Of a stretch of 64,000 bases of DNA, positions 43,261 through 51,675 are shown piece by piece (the stretch's first letter is position 1; each line of letters starts with the position of its first letter). The DNA is taken from contig OZ260079.1 of assembly GCA_965284365.1 (NCBI GenBank), positions 744,001-808,000 on the forward strand, given 5' to 3'. The translations under genes and the position numbers were made by a program. A model generated the notes under the pieces. The model searched no databases and was not told where the DNA came from. It worked only from the letters and a program-made list of their open reading frames with translations. This DNA comes from Phragmitibacter sp965284365. Lineage in GTDB: Bacteria; Verrucomicrobiota; Verrucomicrobiia; Verrucomicrobiales; Verrucomicrobiaceae.

Positions 43261-44727
43261 TCAAGGCGCCACGTAGCTCTGTTGGATAAATCCCGCCAAC
43301 TTCGCGACCATCTCCGGCTGATCATTCGCCACGTTCCTCTTCTCTTCCGGATCACTCTCCAGATTGAAGAGCTGCACCTTCGGCTCCGTCGCCGCCGCTG
43401 CTGCCTTCTTCGGAGTCATCGGCCTGCTCCCTCCGGGATTCGTTTGCAGATGAATGAGCTTCCAGGGCCATTGCAGCACCGCCTGTTTGCCGCCCTGTTC
43501 ATCAAAGCTCCAAAACAGAAACTCATGCTCTTTTTGAGTGCCTTGACCTGTCAGGGCAGAGACCATGGAAACACCATCACACTTCGGAGCGGACACGCCT
43601 GACAACTCAGCCGCGGTCGGCAGCAAATCCTGGAAGCCACTCACATGATTGCTCACTGAGCCAGCCTTGATCTTCCCAGGCCAGCGCGCAATAAGCGGTA
43701 CACGAATACCGCCATCCGTCATGTCCCGTTTGATGCCACGCGAGATACCATTGGAGTCAAAGAACTCCGGTGAATGCCCACCTTCCTTGTGCGGACCATT
43801 GTCACTCGAGAAGAGAATGATCGTATTCTCATCCAGGTTTAGTGCCTTCAGCTTCTCGATGATGAGTCCGACCTGGTTATCGATAAAGCGGATCATCTGC
43901 GCAAATCCCTTCTCCGCATCGGGCCAGTCTTTCGTGGCGAACTCGCCATAGTCCTGCACCTCCATGCCATGCCCCATCGGTGAGCCATTCTTCCCAGCCT
44001 CGTTGTTCGCGTGCGGAAGATTCAGGGCATAATACAAAAAGAACGGCGTGCCGCTCTCCTTGCCGCGGTCATCGAGATACCTTAGCACATCTTCCTGCAG
44101 CAGTTGCGGCGCCCAAGCCTTGCGGCCATCCGCCGGCGCGACACCCGTGCTGACAAACTCGGTGTTCGCGTAGTCCTGCGCGTCCTTCCCACTGTCCGGA
44201 ATAAGGGTGTTGGGCAGTTGCTCAAACTTTCCGTTCCGCACCAAAGCAGTGGTGTAAAAATTGTGCGCGTGGCTGGTGCCCAGATACCCATAGAAGTAGT
44301 CAAAGCCCTTGCGCGCGGAATCATCCAACGGCAGCGGCTTACCGAGCCCATACTTCCCGATGCACGCCGTGTGATAGCCCGCCTGCTTCAGCAGCTTCGG
44401 CACAGTGATGGTGTCATCCGGAATGAGTCCCGGACCATTGCCACGCACGGCACAATGGCCTGTGTGCATACCCGTCATCAAAACACAACGCGAAGGCGCA
44501 CACACCGTGCAGCCAGCATAGTGCCGTGTGAATTTCATCCCCTCTGCCGCCATCCGATCCAGATGCGGCGTGGTCAGCATCTTCTGACCATAAGCTCCAA
44601 GATCCCCAATACCCAAATCATCCGCGAGAATGTAGATGATGTTCGGCTTCGGAGCTGCCGTAACAGCAGTCGAGAGAAAACAGGGAACTAGAAGAGCGAG
44701 CAAAAGGGAGCGCCAATGCGAAATCAT
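43261..44727 (-). CDS. Secreted sulfatase (arylsulfatase family)
   Basis: The 488-residue protein is read from the ATG at 44727, which gives a signal peptide (MISHWRSLLLALLVPCFLST, cleavage near TAA) and an ATGA overlap with the upstream gene. The S1 sulfatase core has metal ligands D36-D37 in IIYILADDLGIGD, the formylglycine motif C76-A-P-S-R80 in GCTVCAPSRCVLMTGMHTGH, the activation region IGKYGLGKPL, and FSSDNGPHKEGGHS. A formylglycine-generating enzyme is needed but is not in the window. It desulfates sugars or aryl sulfates in the periplasm. Co-transcribed with an RNase III-like gene, an odd pairing. Confidence 0.94.
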   Translation of the reverse strand: MISHWRSLLLALLVPCFLSTAVTAAPKPNIIYILADDLGIGDLGAYGQKMLTTPHLDRMAAEGMKFTRHYAGCTVCAPSRCVLMTGMHTGHCAVRGNGPGLIPDDTITVPKLLKQAGYHTACIGKYGLGKPLPLDDSARKGFDYFYGYLGTSHAHNFYTTALVRNGKFEQLPNTLIPDSGKDAQDYANTEFVSTGVAPADGRKAWAPQLLQEDVLRYLDDRGKESGTPFFLYYALNLPHANNEAGKNGSPMGHGMEVQDYGEFATKDWPDAEKGFAQMIRFIDNQVGLIIEKLKALNLDENTIILFSSDNGPHKEGGHSPEFFDSNGISRGIKRDMTDGGIRVPLIARWPGKIKAGSVSNHVSGFQDLLPTAAELSGVSAPKCDGVSMVSALTGQGTQKEHEFLFWSFDEQGGKQAVLQWPWKLIHLQTNPGGSRPMTPKKAAAAATEPKVQLFNLESDPEEKRNVANDQPEMVAKLAGFIQQSYVAP

Positions 44728-45065
44728 GTTCGCTGCGAACGACGCCGTTTGGCCTCTTGTTTCAAGAAGTGCGGTTCGAGGTTCGCTTCGATCCACTCAA
44801 AGGCCGCAGGCAGACCGCCTTTCGCATAATGCCGACCGATCTCTCCCTCGACGCGTGTGGGCTGACCGATCGAATTGAGGAAGGCATTGCAGGTGAAGCT
44901 GACCTTCTTGTCGATATCGCGTTTCTCATGCTCCCGCAGCGTACGAAGCCGCGCGTAGAGTTCGAGGACGGCATCGCCTATCCAGGCATCCTGCCGAAGC
45001 TCCTCGACCTCGCGCGGATCGAGTTTCCGCGCGAGATTTTCCTTCCCGTAAGTGCTGGATGCCAT
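44724..45065 (-). CDS. Mini-ribonuclease III-like protein (MrnC family)
   Basis: The 113-residue protein has the RNase III catalytic-helix signature in LRQDAWIGDAVLELYARLR (compare GDAVLE in RNase III) and no double-stranded RNA-binding domain. Length and architecture fit Mini-III, which matures 23S rRNA in other bacteria, although the match is to a single motif plus the helical pattern AAFEWIEANLEP at the C-terminus. Its stop overlaps the sulfatase ATG (44724-44727). Activity and substrate are inference. Confidence 0.72.
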   Translation of the reverse strand: MASSTYGKENLARKLDPREVEELRQDAWIGDAVLELYARLRTLREHEKRDIDKKVSFTCNAFLNSIGQPTRVEGEIGRHYAKGGLPAAFEWIEANLEPHFLKQEAKRRRSQRT

Positions 45066-45092
45066 GCTTCAGGAAAGCATGCACCCTGTCGG

Positions 45093-45815
45093 TCACTTGG
45101 CAATGGCGGCGGCGTAACCTTTACCGACTTCCTTCCAGTTCACCACATTCCACCATGCGGTGATGTAGTCGGGGCGCTTGTTCTGATACTTCAAGTAATA
45201 GGCGTGCTCCCAGACATCTAGGCCGAGGATCGGTGTGCCAAGATCGCCATCAGGGACTGCACCCTTCATCCAGGGATTGTCCTGGTTCGGCGTAGTAGTC
45301 ACGGCCAGCTTGCCGTCTTCCTTCACGATGAGCCAGGCCCATCCAGAGCCGAAACGCTTCGTGGCGGACTCACCGAAGAGCTTCTTGAATTCGTCCACAC
45401 TGCTGAAGGCAGACTGTATGGCGGCACCGAGTTTGTCATCGGGCTTACCGGATTCCGCTGCAGGAGTCATCCATTTCCAGAAAAGAGAGTGATTCACATG
45501 TCCGCCAGCATTGTTGCGGACTGCCGTTTGCACTTCTTTGGGAAGCGTGCCGAAGCCGAAGCACAGCGCGAGAGCATCCTTTGCTTCTAACTTGGCGCCT
45601 TCCAAAGCCTTCTTCAGGTTGGTGACATAAGCGGCGTGATGTTTGCCATGATGGATGGTCATGGTCTGGGCATCGATGTGAGGCTCCAACGCTTCCGGGG
45701 CATACGGGAGCGCGGGCAGTTCCAGAGGGAAGCCTTCGGCAGCGAAACTTTGGGAAGGGAGGACGGAACTGGCGAGGGCTGTCCCGGTGGTGGCGAGAAA
45801 TATGCGACGATTCAT
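45093..45815 (-). CDS. sodA: Superoxide dismutase (Mn/Fe), Tat-exported
   Basis: The 240-residue protein is an Fe/Mn superoxide dismutase with a twin-arginine signal (MNRRIFLATTGTALASSVLP) that puts it outside the cytoplasm. The metal-binding residues are in TIHHGKHHAAYV, GGHVNHSLFWKW and LGLDVWEHAYYLKY. The GGH before NHSLFW and the Gln in TTPNQDNP are the pattern of Mn-type enzymes, so Mn is more likely than Fe. It removes superoxide in the periplasm. Transcribed on its own strand between the RNase III-like gene and a hydrolase. Confidence 0.93.
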   Translation of the reverse strand: MNRRIFLATTGTALASSVLPSQSFAAEGFPLELPALPYAPEALEPHIDAQTMTIHHGKHHAAYVTNLKKALEGAKLEAKDALALCFGFGTLPKEVQTAVRNNAGGHVNHSLFWKWMTPAAESGKPDDKLGAAIQSAFSSVDEFKKLFGESATKRFGSGWAWLIVKEDGKLAVTTTPNQDNPWMKGAVPDGDLGTPILGLDVWEHAYYLKYQNKRPDYITAWWNVVNWKEVGKGYAAAIAK

Positions 45816-45842
45816 GGATGGATATTCGTTAGGAATGGCAGT

Positions 45843-46901
45843 TTACGGGTTAGAAAACGCCCCCGGCAATGGCTTTTTCGCAGCCGGTTCGTCAGACAGT
45901 CCATCGCTAACCTCCAAGGTCGTGACGCCAGGAGCACGAATATGGAGGGGTGCAGAAGGTGCGTGACGCAGGGTATGATCAAAGAAAGCAATGCTGTAAT
46001 CCGCGATGAGTTTGGGAATGCCGGGTGCCTCAGTAGCAGCCCGAGTCGTCTGACTAAAGGTGGGGAAATTGGTCCAGGACAGGTGTGTGGCTTGATCAAA
46101 GACGAAAAGGTATTTCGGCTTGGATGAAGACAGTTTTTTATAAACGGCAGGGAGCAGCGGCGTCAGAGGCGCATCCAGAGTTCCGCCCTGAAGCATGACA
46201 GGAACTTCGATACCCGTGAGATCGCCATGCTTCAGCAACGGAGCGGTGAAAGGAGACAAAATGAGCGCGGCGCGGATCCGAGTGTCCTTCCATGACGGCC
46301 AAGCTCCGACAAGGCCCAAGGCGGTATAGCCGCCGAGAGAATGACCGGCGATGCCGATGGCGCTGGCATCTACATGGCCGTGTAAAAAGTGGGCCGTGTC
46401 GTCATTCAGCGTAAGCATGTGGCTAAGCAGAGCCTGCATATCTTCCTTTCGATCCACCACGGTTTTGTCGGACCACGCATCGACATCGGCGAACTTGGGC
46501 AGGCGCAGTTTACCGGAGGCAGACTGCTCGTCGAGGGAATCAGCATGATTCAGTGAGGCCACGATGTAACCGGCGCGAGACAGAGCCTCTGTCAGAAACA
46601 CCACCTGATCAGCGCTGCCGAGATAACCATGGCAAAAAAGGATGAGCGGGTGTTTACCCTTTGCGACAAGTGCGTCTTTGGCTACGACACCCTTTTGGAT
46701 GGCATAGCTGTGAGTCGTCGGCTTTGAGTCCGTCGGATACCAGAGGAAAACGGAACGCTCCCGGACGCGGCCTGCTGGTGTGGTGTAGATAAACTTTGAC
46801 CGCAGAAATCCCGCGTGGTGCGGCGCTTCTTCAGCATGAGCGGCCACGCTGCCGCAGAAGAGCAGCAGAACGGTTATCCAGCCGATGGGGAAACGTCTCA
46901 T
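45843..46901 (-). CDS. Secreted alpha/beta hydrolase (dienelactone/PAF-hydrolase-like)
   Basis: The protein is about 352 residues read from the ATG at 46901, which opens a standard signal peptide (MRRFPIGWITVLLLFCGSVA); an ATG at 46928 adds nine residues. The core has LILFCHGYLGSADQV (oxyanion), the nucleophile elbow GIAGHSLGGYTALG, an acid in MLQGGTLDAPLTP and a His in DQATHLSW. It resembles platelet-activating-factor acetylhydrolase and dienelactone hydrolase relatives. Substrate unknown; probably a periplasmic ester hydrolase. It lies downstream of glyS on the same strand with a gap of 57 bases. Confidence 0.85.
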   Translation of the reverse strand: MRRFPIGWITVLLLFCGSVAAHAEEAPHHAGFLRSKFIYTTPAGRVRERSVFLWYPTDSKPTTHSYAIQKGVVAKDALVAKGKHPLILFCHGYLGSADQVVFLTEALSRAGYIVASLNHADSLDEQSASGKLRLPKFADVDAWSDKTVVDRKEDMQALLSHMLTLNDDTAHFLHGHVDASAIGIAGHSLGGYTALGLVGAWPSWKDTRIRAALILSPFTAPLLKHGDLTGIEVPVMLQGGTLDAPLTPLLPAVYKKLSSSKPKYLFVFDQATHLSWTNFPTFSQTTRAATEAPGIPKLIADYSIAFFDHTLRHAPSAPLHIRAPGVTTLEVSDGLSDEPAAKKPLPGAFSNP

Positions 46902-46958
46902 AAGCAGAAGCAAAGACGTTTCGAACATCGGCCGGTTATCGGCTTCTAGAAAAGCACC

Positions 46959-48743
46959 TCAACTGATGCGCTCAAGAAGCCAGGGAAGCAGATCCTTGAT
47001 GGCCATGCGCTCCTGACTGTTGGTATCGCGCTCGCGCACGGTAACCGTGTCCTTCAACTCATCACCCTTTTCGCCAAGAGTATCGAAGTCGATGGTGATG
47101 CCGAAGGGCGTTCCGATCTCGTCCTGACGCGCATAGCGGCGGCCAATGGCAGCGCTCTCGTCGTAGAAGCAGTTCATGTGCTTCTTGAGCAGGCCATAGA
47201 CTTCGCGAGCCTTGCTCACGAGTTCCGGCTTGTTTTTCAGCAGCGGGAATACACCGACCTTGTAAGGCGCGACGCGTGGATGGAAGCGCAGGATGGTGCG
47301 GGTCTCCACTTTGCCATTCACATCAGCCTTTTCTTCCTCGTTATAAGCACTGGCGAGGATGGCGAGGGTGAGGCGGTCGAGACCGGCAGAAGGCTCGATG
47401 ACGTGGGGAAGATAACTGCCCTTGAAGAGGCGGTCGAACCAGGCACGCACGTCGGCTTCGGGCATCGGCTCGCCTTTCACCTTCTGCTGTTCAGCAGCTA
47501 GGCGTTTCTGGATCATGGCTTCCTTCTGCTCAGGCGTGAGCTGGGCAGCAGCGGCTTTGAGTTCGTCGTCGAAGACTTCGAGGTTCTTGCCACTGTGCTT
47601 CTGGTGCTGGGTGAGATCGAAGTCACCACGGGCGGCGATACCTTCCAGCTCTTCGGTGCCGAAGGGAAACTTGAAGAGGATGTCCACACAGGCCCGCGCA
47701 TAGTGCGCGAGGTCTTCAGGGCCTTGCCAGAAATAGTCGAGCACATCCGCGCCAAGGCCGATGCCTGCGTAGAACTTAGTGCGTTGATCCACCCAGTAGC
47801 GGTGCCACATTTCCCAGCCCCAGTCGGCCTGAGGTTCGCTGAGGTCAGCGGCTTCCGACCATGCCGCGACTTTGCCGCTGATGATCTCAATGGCTTCGTC
47901 AGGTTTGATGAAGAACTCGAGTTCCATTTGCTCGAACTCACGTGAGCGGAAGGTGAAGTTCTTCGGGGTAACCTCGTTGCGGAAGGCTTTACCGATCTGG
48001 CAAATACCAAACGGGGCTTTGACGCGGTTGGAGTCAAAGACGTTCTTGAATTGCGCGAAGATCGCCTGGGCCGTTTCTGGACGCAGATACGCGATATCAT
48101 CCTCCGTCGCGGTCGGGCCGACGTAGGTCTTCAGCATGAGATTGAAGGGGCGAGCTTCGTTGAGCTTGCCACCTGTCTCAGGATGGAAATCGATGGAGTC
48201 TTCCACGGTGTCGAGCTTTTGCTCACCGAGGAGGACGAGTTCTTCCGGCTTGCCGGCGGCTTCACCACCTTGCAGACCGATCAACTGGCGCACGCGCTTG
48301 CGGAAGCTTTCGATGTGCTCAGCCTTTTTCATGAGCACTTGGATGGTGCGTGTGAGCTTCCAGCCCGTGGGAGACTCCACGCCTTCGAACTGCATGACGG
48401 TGCCGCTCTGTGGGTCCACGTGGTCGGCGCGGACACGCTTGTTCGTCAGGGAGCACTCGCGCATCATGTCGGCGAAAGTGTCCACGTGGCCACTCGCCTT
48501 CCAGATGGAAGGATGCATGATGATGGTGGCGTCCAGACCGACCACGTCTTCACGTTCGCGGGTCATCGTTTTCCACCAGGCATCGCGCAGATTGCGCTTC
48601 AGTTCGGCACCGAGTGGGCCGTAGTCCCAGAAACCGCCAATACCGCCGTAGATCTCGCTGGATTGATAAATGAAGCCGCGGCGCTTGCAGAGGCTCACGA
48701 GCTTTTCCATGGCGTTATCTTTGTCTTTTTTGTCGGAGGACAT
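46959..48743 (-). CDS. glyS: Glycyl-tRNA synthetase (alpha2 type)
   Basis: The protein is about 594 residues. The ATG at 48743 is preferred over a TTG ten codons upstream. Class II synthetase features are visible: RGFIYQSSEIYGGIGGFWDY and GPLGAELKRNLRDAWWK (motif 1 region), the R-rich motif 2 block FRNEVTPKNFTFRSREFEQM, motif 3 in VIEPSAGLDRLTLAILASAY, and a C-terminal anticodon-binding domain (VGVFPLLKNKPELVSKAREV). It is the single-chain alpha2 form, not the alpha2-beta2 GlyQ/GlyS form. It charges tRNA-Gly in the cytoplasm. Confidence 0.95.
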   Translation of the reverse strand: MSSDKKDKDNAMEKLVSLCKRRGFIYQSSEIYGGIGGFWDYGPLGAELKRNLRDAWWKTMTREREDVVGLDATIIMHPSIWKASGHVDTFADMMRECSLTNKRVRADHVDPQSGTVMQFEGVESPTGWKLTRTIQVLMKKAEHIESFRKRVRQLIGLQGGEAAGKPEELVLLGEQKLDTVEDSIDFHPETGGKLNEARPFNLMLKTYVGPTATEDDIAYLRPETAQAIFAQFKNVFDSNRVKAPFGICQIGKAFRNEVTPKNFTFRSREFEQMELEFFIKPDEAIEIISGKVAAWSEAADLSEPQADWGWEMWHRYWVDQRTKFYAGIGLGADVLDYFWQGPEDLAHYARACVDILFKFPFGTEELEGIAARGDFDLTQHQKHSGKNLEVFDDELKAAAAQLTPEQKEAMIQKRLAAEQQKVKGEPMPEADVRAWFDRLFKGSYLPHVIEPSAGLDRLTLAILASAYNEEEKADVNGKVETRTILRFHPRVAPYKVGVFPLLKNKPELVSKAREVYGLLKKHMNCFYDESAAIGRRYARQDEIGTPFGITIDFDTLGEKGDELKDTVTVRERDTNSQERMAIKDLLPWLLERIS

Positions 48744-48844
48744 ATAGGCGGATTGGTTTACGAGGGCTGGCAACTAGCCACGGTTCCGCATTTTCGCAAG
48801 GACGGCCGGTCGGGAGACGCAGACATCAGGGGCGCGGCGACGGA

Positions 48845-48893
48845 TGGATTGCACCGCGAAGACGCGAAGGCGCGAAGGTTTATGAAGAAAGAA
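48845..48893 (+). repeat. Dispersed CGCGAAG repeat, copy 2
   Basis: The core at 48853-48877 is ACCGCGAAGACGCGAAGG followed by CGCGAAG: three CGCGAAG heptamers spaced 8 bases apart. It is an exact inverted copy of the core at 48980-49004. The trailing sequence TTTATGAAGAAAGAA is related to the tails of the other copies. Confidence 0.85.
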
Positions 48894-48970
48894 GGAGTTG
48901 CCCCTGGGTAAAAATCTCAGACCAGGCTCTGATCGCGCGCAAGAAATGCGAGGGCCTGATAACAACCAAC

Positions 48971-49013
48971 TTCCTCAATCTTCGCGCCTTCGCGTCTTCG
49001 CGGTAAATCTGAA
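48971..49013 (-). repeat. Dispersed CGCGAAG repeat, copy 3
   Basis: On the minus strand this reads TTTACCGCGAAGACGCG, AAGGCGCGAAG, then ATTGAGGAA. The 25-bp core (48980-49004) is the perfect reverse complement of copy 2. The TTTACC head and GAGGAA tail match copy 1 at 744-791. Confidence 0.85.
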
Positions 49014-49034
49014 CTCAGCCTTCGCCGCAGAGTG

Positions 49035-49607
49035 TCACCTTGGGAGCTGATCCAAGGGCGGCAAGGGACCGGGAACGATATCCACACGGGCACCAAGGCC
49101 GACGATGTCGTAGAGCCAGGCCACTTCGCGGGATGACATGCGGATACAGCCGTAACTGGCGGGGGTGCCGAGCCTGCTTTCCTCGGCAGTGCCGTGGATG
49201 TAGATGTAGCGATCGTAGGCGCGGGCATTCTGGGGTTCCGTGCCTTTGAGCCAGAGGATACGGGTGACAATCGGGTCGCGCCCTGGGGCGTTCACAGGAA
49301 CGATTTCGCCCGTGGGCTTACGATCCTTCAGGCGCATGCCGAGCGGGAGGCCGGTGCCGTGTTTTTCGGCGATCTTCATGTGCCCGAGGGGAGTAAAGTT
49401 GGTGCCGGGATAGTCGCCAAGGCCAAATTTGGAAGTGCTGATGCGAAAGGTGGCAACAGGTTTGCCTTCATCCAGCAGGGCCATACGCTGCTGGGCGACG
49501 CTCACGATGAGACGGTGCTTTGTGTCAGCGCAACTGGCCAACAGACCGAGGGCGGCGATGGGGAGAAAGGCCCTGGATGCGAGGTGACAAAGACGTTTCA
49601 CAATCAT
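49035..49607 (-). CDS. L,D-transpeptidase (YkuD) lipoprotein, short paralog
   Basis: The 190-residue protein is read from the ATG at 49607, giving MIVKRLCHLASRAFLPIAAL and lipobox LLASC; a TTG 12 codons upstream is unlikely. The YkuD domain has FRISTSKFGLGDYPGTNFTP, NAPGRDPIVTRILWLKGTEP, YIYIHGTAEESRLGTPASYG and the active site SYGCIRMS. It closely resembles the domain at 32033-32962 over its whole length but has no Pro-rich tail. Role: peptidoglycan cross-linking or remodelling from the outer-membrane or inner-membrane face. Divergent from aguB. Confidence 0.92.
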   Translation of the reverse strand: MIVKRLCHLASRAFLPIAALGLLASCADTKHRLIVSVAQQRMALLDEGKPVATFRISTSKFGLGDYPGTNFTPLGHMKIAEKHGTGLPLGMRLKDRKPTGEIVPVNAPGRDPIVTRILWLKGTEPQNARAYDRYIYIHGTAEESRLGTPASYGCIRMSSREVAWLYDIVGLGARVDIVPGPLPPLDQLPR

Positions 49608-49688
49608 GGGCTTGGATGATGGCCATATAGGGCCATCTTGCAATGGAACAACGGCGTTTCATTTGCGTAATGTCCGCTGTAATCGAAA

Positions 49689-50567
49689 ATGCAAAAAGAC
49701 ATGAGCAAAGTGCAATTAGGCCTCGTTCAAACCCACGCCACGGGTGACCGTGCGGATAATCTGCGCCGCACGGTGGCGCTGGTCCGTAAAGCGGCAGAGC
49801 GGGGCGCGAAGATCGTGTGTTTGCAGGAGCTTTTCCTGACCCCGTATTTCTGCAAACACGAAGACACGGAACTATTCAATCTGGCGGAGAATATTCCTGG
49901 GGACACGACAGATGAACTGACGAAGCTGGCCAAAGTACTAGGCGTTGTGATTATCGCGTCGCTCTTCGAGAAACGCGCGACTGGCTTGTATCACAACACA
50001 GCCGCGATCATCGATGCGGACGGCACCTTGATGGGCACCTACCGGAAGATGCACATCCCGCAAGACCCAGGTTTTGAAGAGAAGTTTTACTTCACGCCCG
50101 GAGACCTCGGCTACAAGGTCTGGCGTACGAAGTATGCGAACATCGGCGTGCTGGTATGCTGGGATCAATGGTATCCCGAAGCTGCGCGGCTCACGGCCAT
50201 GCGGGGCGCAGACATTCTCTTCTATCCGACCGCCATCGGTTGGTTAAAGACCGAGAAAGAAGAACTCGGCACCGCGCAACATTGCGCCTGGGAAACGGTG
50301 CAACGCGGACATGCGGTGGCCAATGGCTGCTATGTGGCGGCGGTAAATCGAGTGGGCGTGGAGGAAGAAACCGAATTTTGGGGTCAATCGTTCCTCGCAA
50401 ATCCTTATGGTCAGATCGTGGACAAGGCGGCTTCTGATAAGGAAGAAGTGCTGATTACGGAGTGTGATTTGAAGGCTGTGGAAGATTTTCGACGAATTTG
50501 GCCATTCTTCCGCGACAGACGGATTGATTCTTACGGAGACATCGTGCAGCGGTGGAGTGATGCCTGA
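49689..50567 (+). CDS. aguB: N-carbamoylputrescine amidase
   Basis: The 292-residue nitrilase-superfamily enzyme has the catalytic triad E47 in CLQELFLTPYFC, K120 in TYRKMHIPQDPGF and C157 in VLVCWDQWYPEAAR. The GFEEKFYFTPGD block is typical of the AguB branch. It converts N-carbamoylputrescine to putrescine, CO2 and ammonia in the cytoplasm. The next gene is agmatine deiminase, starting right after the stop, so the two form an operon with the later step encoded first. Confidence 0.95.
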   Translation: MQKDMSKVQLGLVQTHATGDRADNLRRTVALVRKAAERGAKIVCLQELFLTPYFCKHEDTELFNLAENIPGDTTDELTKLAKVLGVVIIASLFEKRATGLYHNTAAIIDADGTLMGTYRKMHIPQDPGFEEKFYFTPGDLGYKVWRTKYANIGVLVCWDQWYPEAARLTAMRGADILFYPTAIGWLKTEKEELGTAQHCAWETVQRGHAVANGCYVAAVNRVGVEEETEFWGQSFLANPYGQIVDKAASDKEEVLITECDLKAVEDFRRIWPFFRDRRIDSYGDIVQRWSDA

Positions 50568-50568
50568 C

Positions 50569-51630
50569 ATGCCAAATACCTCCCCTACCTCATCAAACGT
50601 TCACGTGCCTGCCGAGTGGCAGCCGCAGGAGGCAGTATGGCTGTCTTGGCCGTGCAACAAAGCGAGTGCCCCCCAAACCTTCGAAGCGCTACAAGAAAAG
50701 TTCGGCGAGATCGCCGCACACATTTCCATGCACCAGAAGGTGCGGATCAATGCTCCGGAGCAGGAACACCATTCCATCCGACTGCACATTCTGGATTACG
50801 AAGGCGATCTAGGCGAAGTCGAGCTTTTCAATCACCCCACAAACGATGTCTGGTGCCGTGACCACGGACCGATCTTCGTGAAGGACAACACCTCCGGCGC
50901 AGTGTCCCTCACTGACTGGGGCTTTAATGCCTGGGGCGGAAAGTTCCCTCCATTCGACCTGGACAACCAAATCCCGGCGAAGGTCGCTGAAGCGCTCAAG
51001 ATGCCGCGTGTGGCTTCAGACATGATTCTGGAAGGCGGCTCCATTGAGGGCAATGGCCACGGTGTGGTCATCACGACGGAAGCGGTGTTGCTGAACAAGA
51101 ACCGCAATCCTGAGTGGACGAAGAAACAGATCGAGGAAGAGATCAAAAAGAACCTCGGATTCAAAACGATCTTCTGGCTTAAGAGCGGCATCGAGGGAGA
51201 CGACACGGACGGGCACGTCGATGACATCACGCGCTTTGTGAAGAAAGACACGGTGCTGACCATGGTCGAAGCCCAGTCCACCGATGCGAATTACAAGACG
51301 CTGCAGGAGAACAAAGAGAAGCTACAGGATCTGCGCACTGTGGACGGCAGCAAAGTGGAGATCATCGACCTGGACATGCCGACTCCGCTAACGCCCAAGA
51401 AAAACTGGCGACTGGATCGACTGCCCGCGAGCTATGCCAACTTCCTTGTGATTAACGGCGCGGTGCTGGTGCCCATCTTCCGTCAGACCAAGAAGGACAA
51501 GAACGCTTTAGGTGTGATTGGTGAGCTCTTCCCCGGGAGAGAAGTGATCGGCATTGAGAGCTCCAAGCTCGTCTTTGAAGGCGGCGCATTGCATTGCATC
51601 TCACAGCAGCAGCCGAAGGCGGGCCTGTAA
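50569..51630 (+). CDS. aguA: Agmatine deiminase
   Basis: The 353-residue enzyme of the peptidylarginine-deiminase fold has WCRDHGPIFV, MILEGGSIEGNGHG, EGDDTDGHVDDITRFV and the C-terminal nucleophile Cys in GGALHCISQQQP (about C343). It converts agmatine to N-carbamoylputrescine and ammonia, the substrate of AguB. I chose the ATG at 50569, which lies just after the aguB stop and 11 bases from a GGTGGAG ribosome-binding-like sequence; the ATG at 50560 would overlap aguB by 8 bases and is also possible. Together the pair makes putrescine. Confidence 0.95.
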   Translation: MPNTSPTSSNVHVPAEWQPQEAVWLSWPCNKASAPQTFEALQEKFGEIAAHISMHQKVRINAPEQEHHSIRLHILDYEGDLGEVELFNHPTNDVWCRDHGPIFVKDNTSGAVSLTDWGFNAWGGKFPPFDLDNQIPAKVAEALKMPRVASDMILEGGSIEGNGHGVVITTEAVLLNKNRNPEWTKKQIEEEIKKNLGFKTIFWLKSGIEGDDTDGHVDDITRFVKKDTVLTMVEAQSTDANYKTLQENKEKLQDLRTVDGSKVEIIDLDMPTPLTPKKNWRLDRLPASYANFLVINGAVLVPIFRQTKKDKNALGVIGELFPGREVIGIESSKLVFEGGALHCISQQQPKAGL

Positions 51631-51675
51631 TTCCAGGATTGACCCCGAAGTATCGTCCAAGGCAAAGTTTAGGTC

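Larger units (their letters stand above)
48744..49034. other. Intergenic region of about 290 bases with an inverted pair of dispersed repeats
   Basis: This lies between the glyS start and the L,D-transpeptidase stop. It holds two copies of the CGCGAAG repeat in opposite orientation, forming perfect 25-bp arms 102 bases apart, with no gene between. The promoter of glyS must lie in the part next to 48744. Confidence 0.6.

Noticed and set aside
48853..49004. Insertion sequence bounded by the 25-bp inverted repeats
   Set aside because: Only about 100 bases lie between the arms and there is no transposase or target-site duplication; a miniature or REP-like element is better supported.
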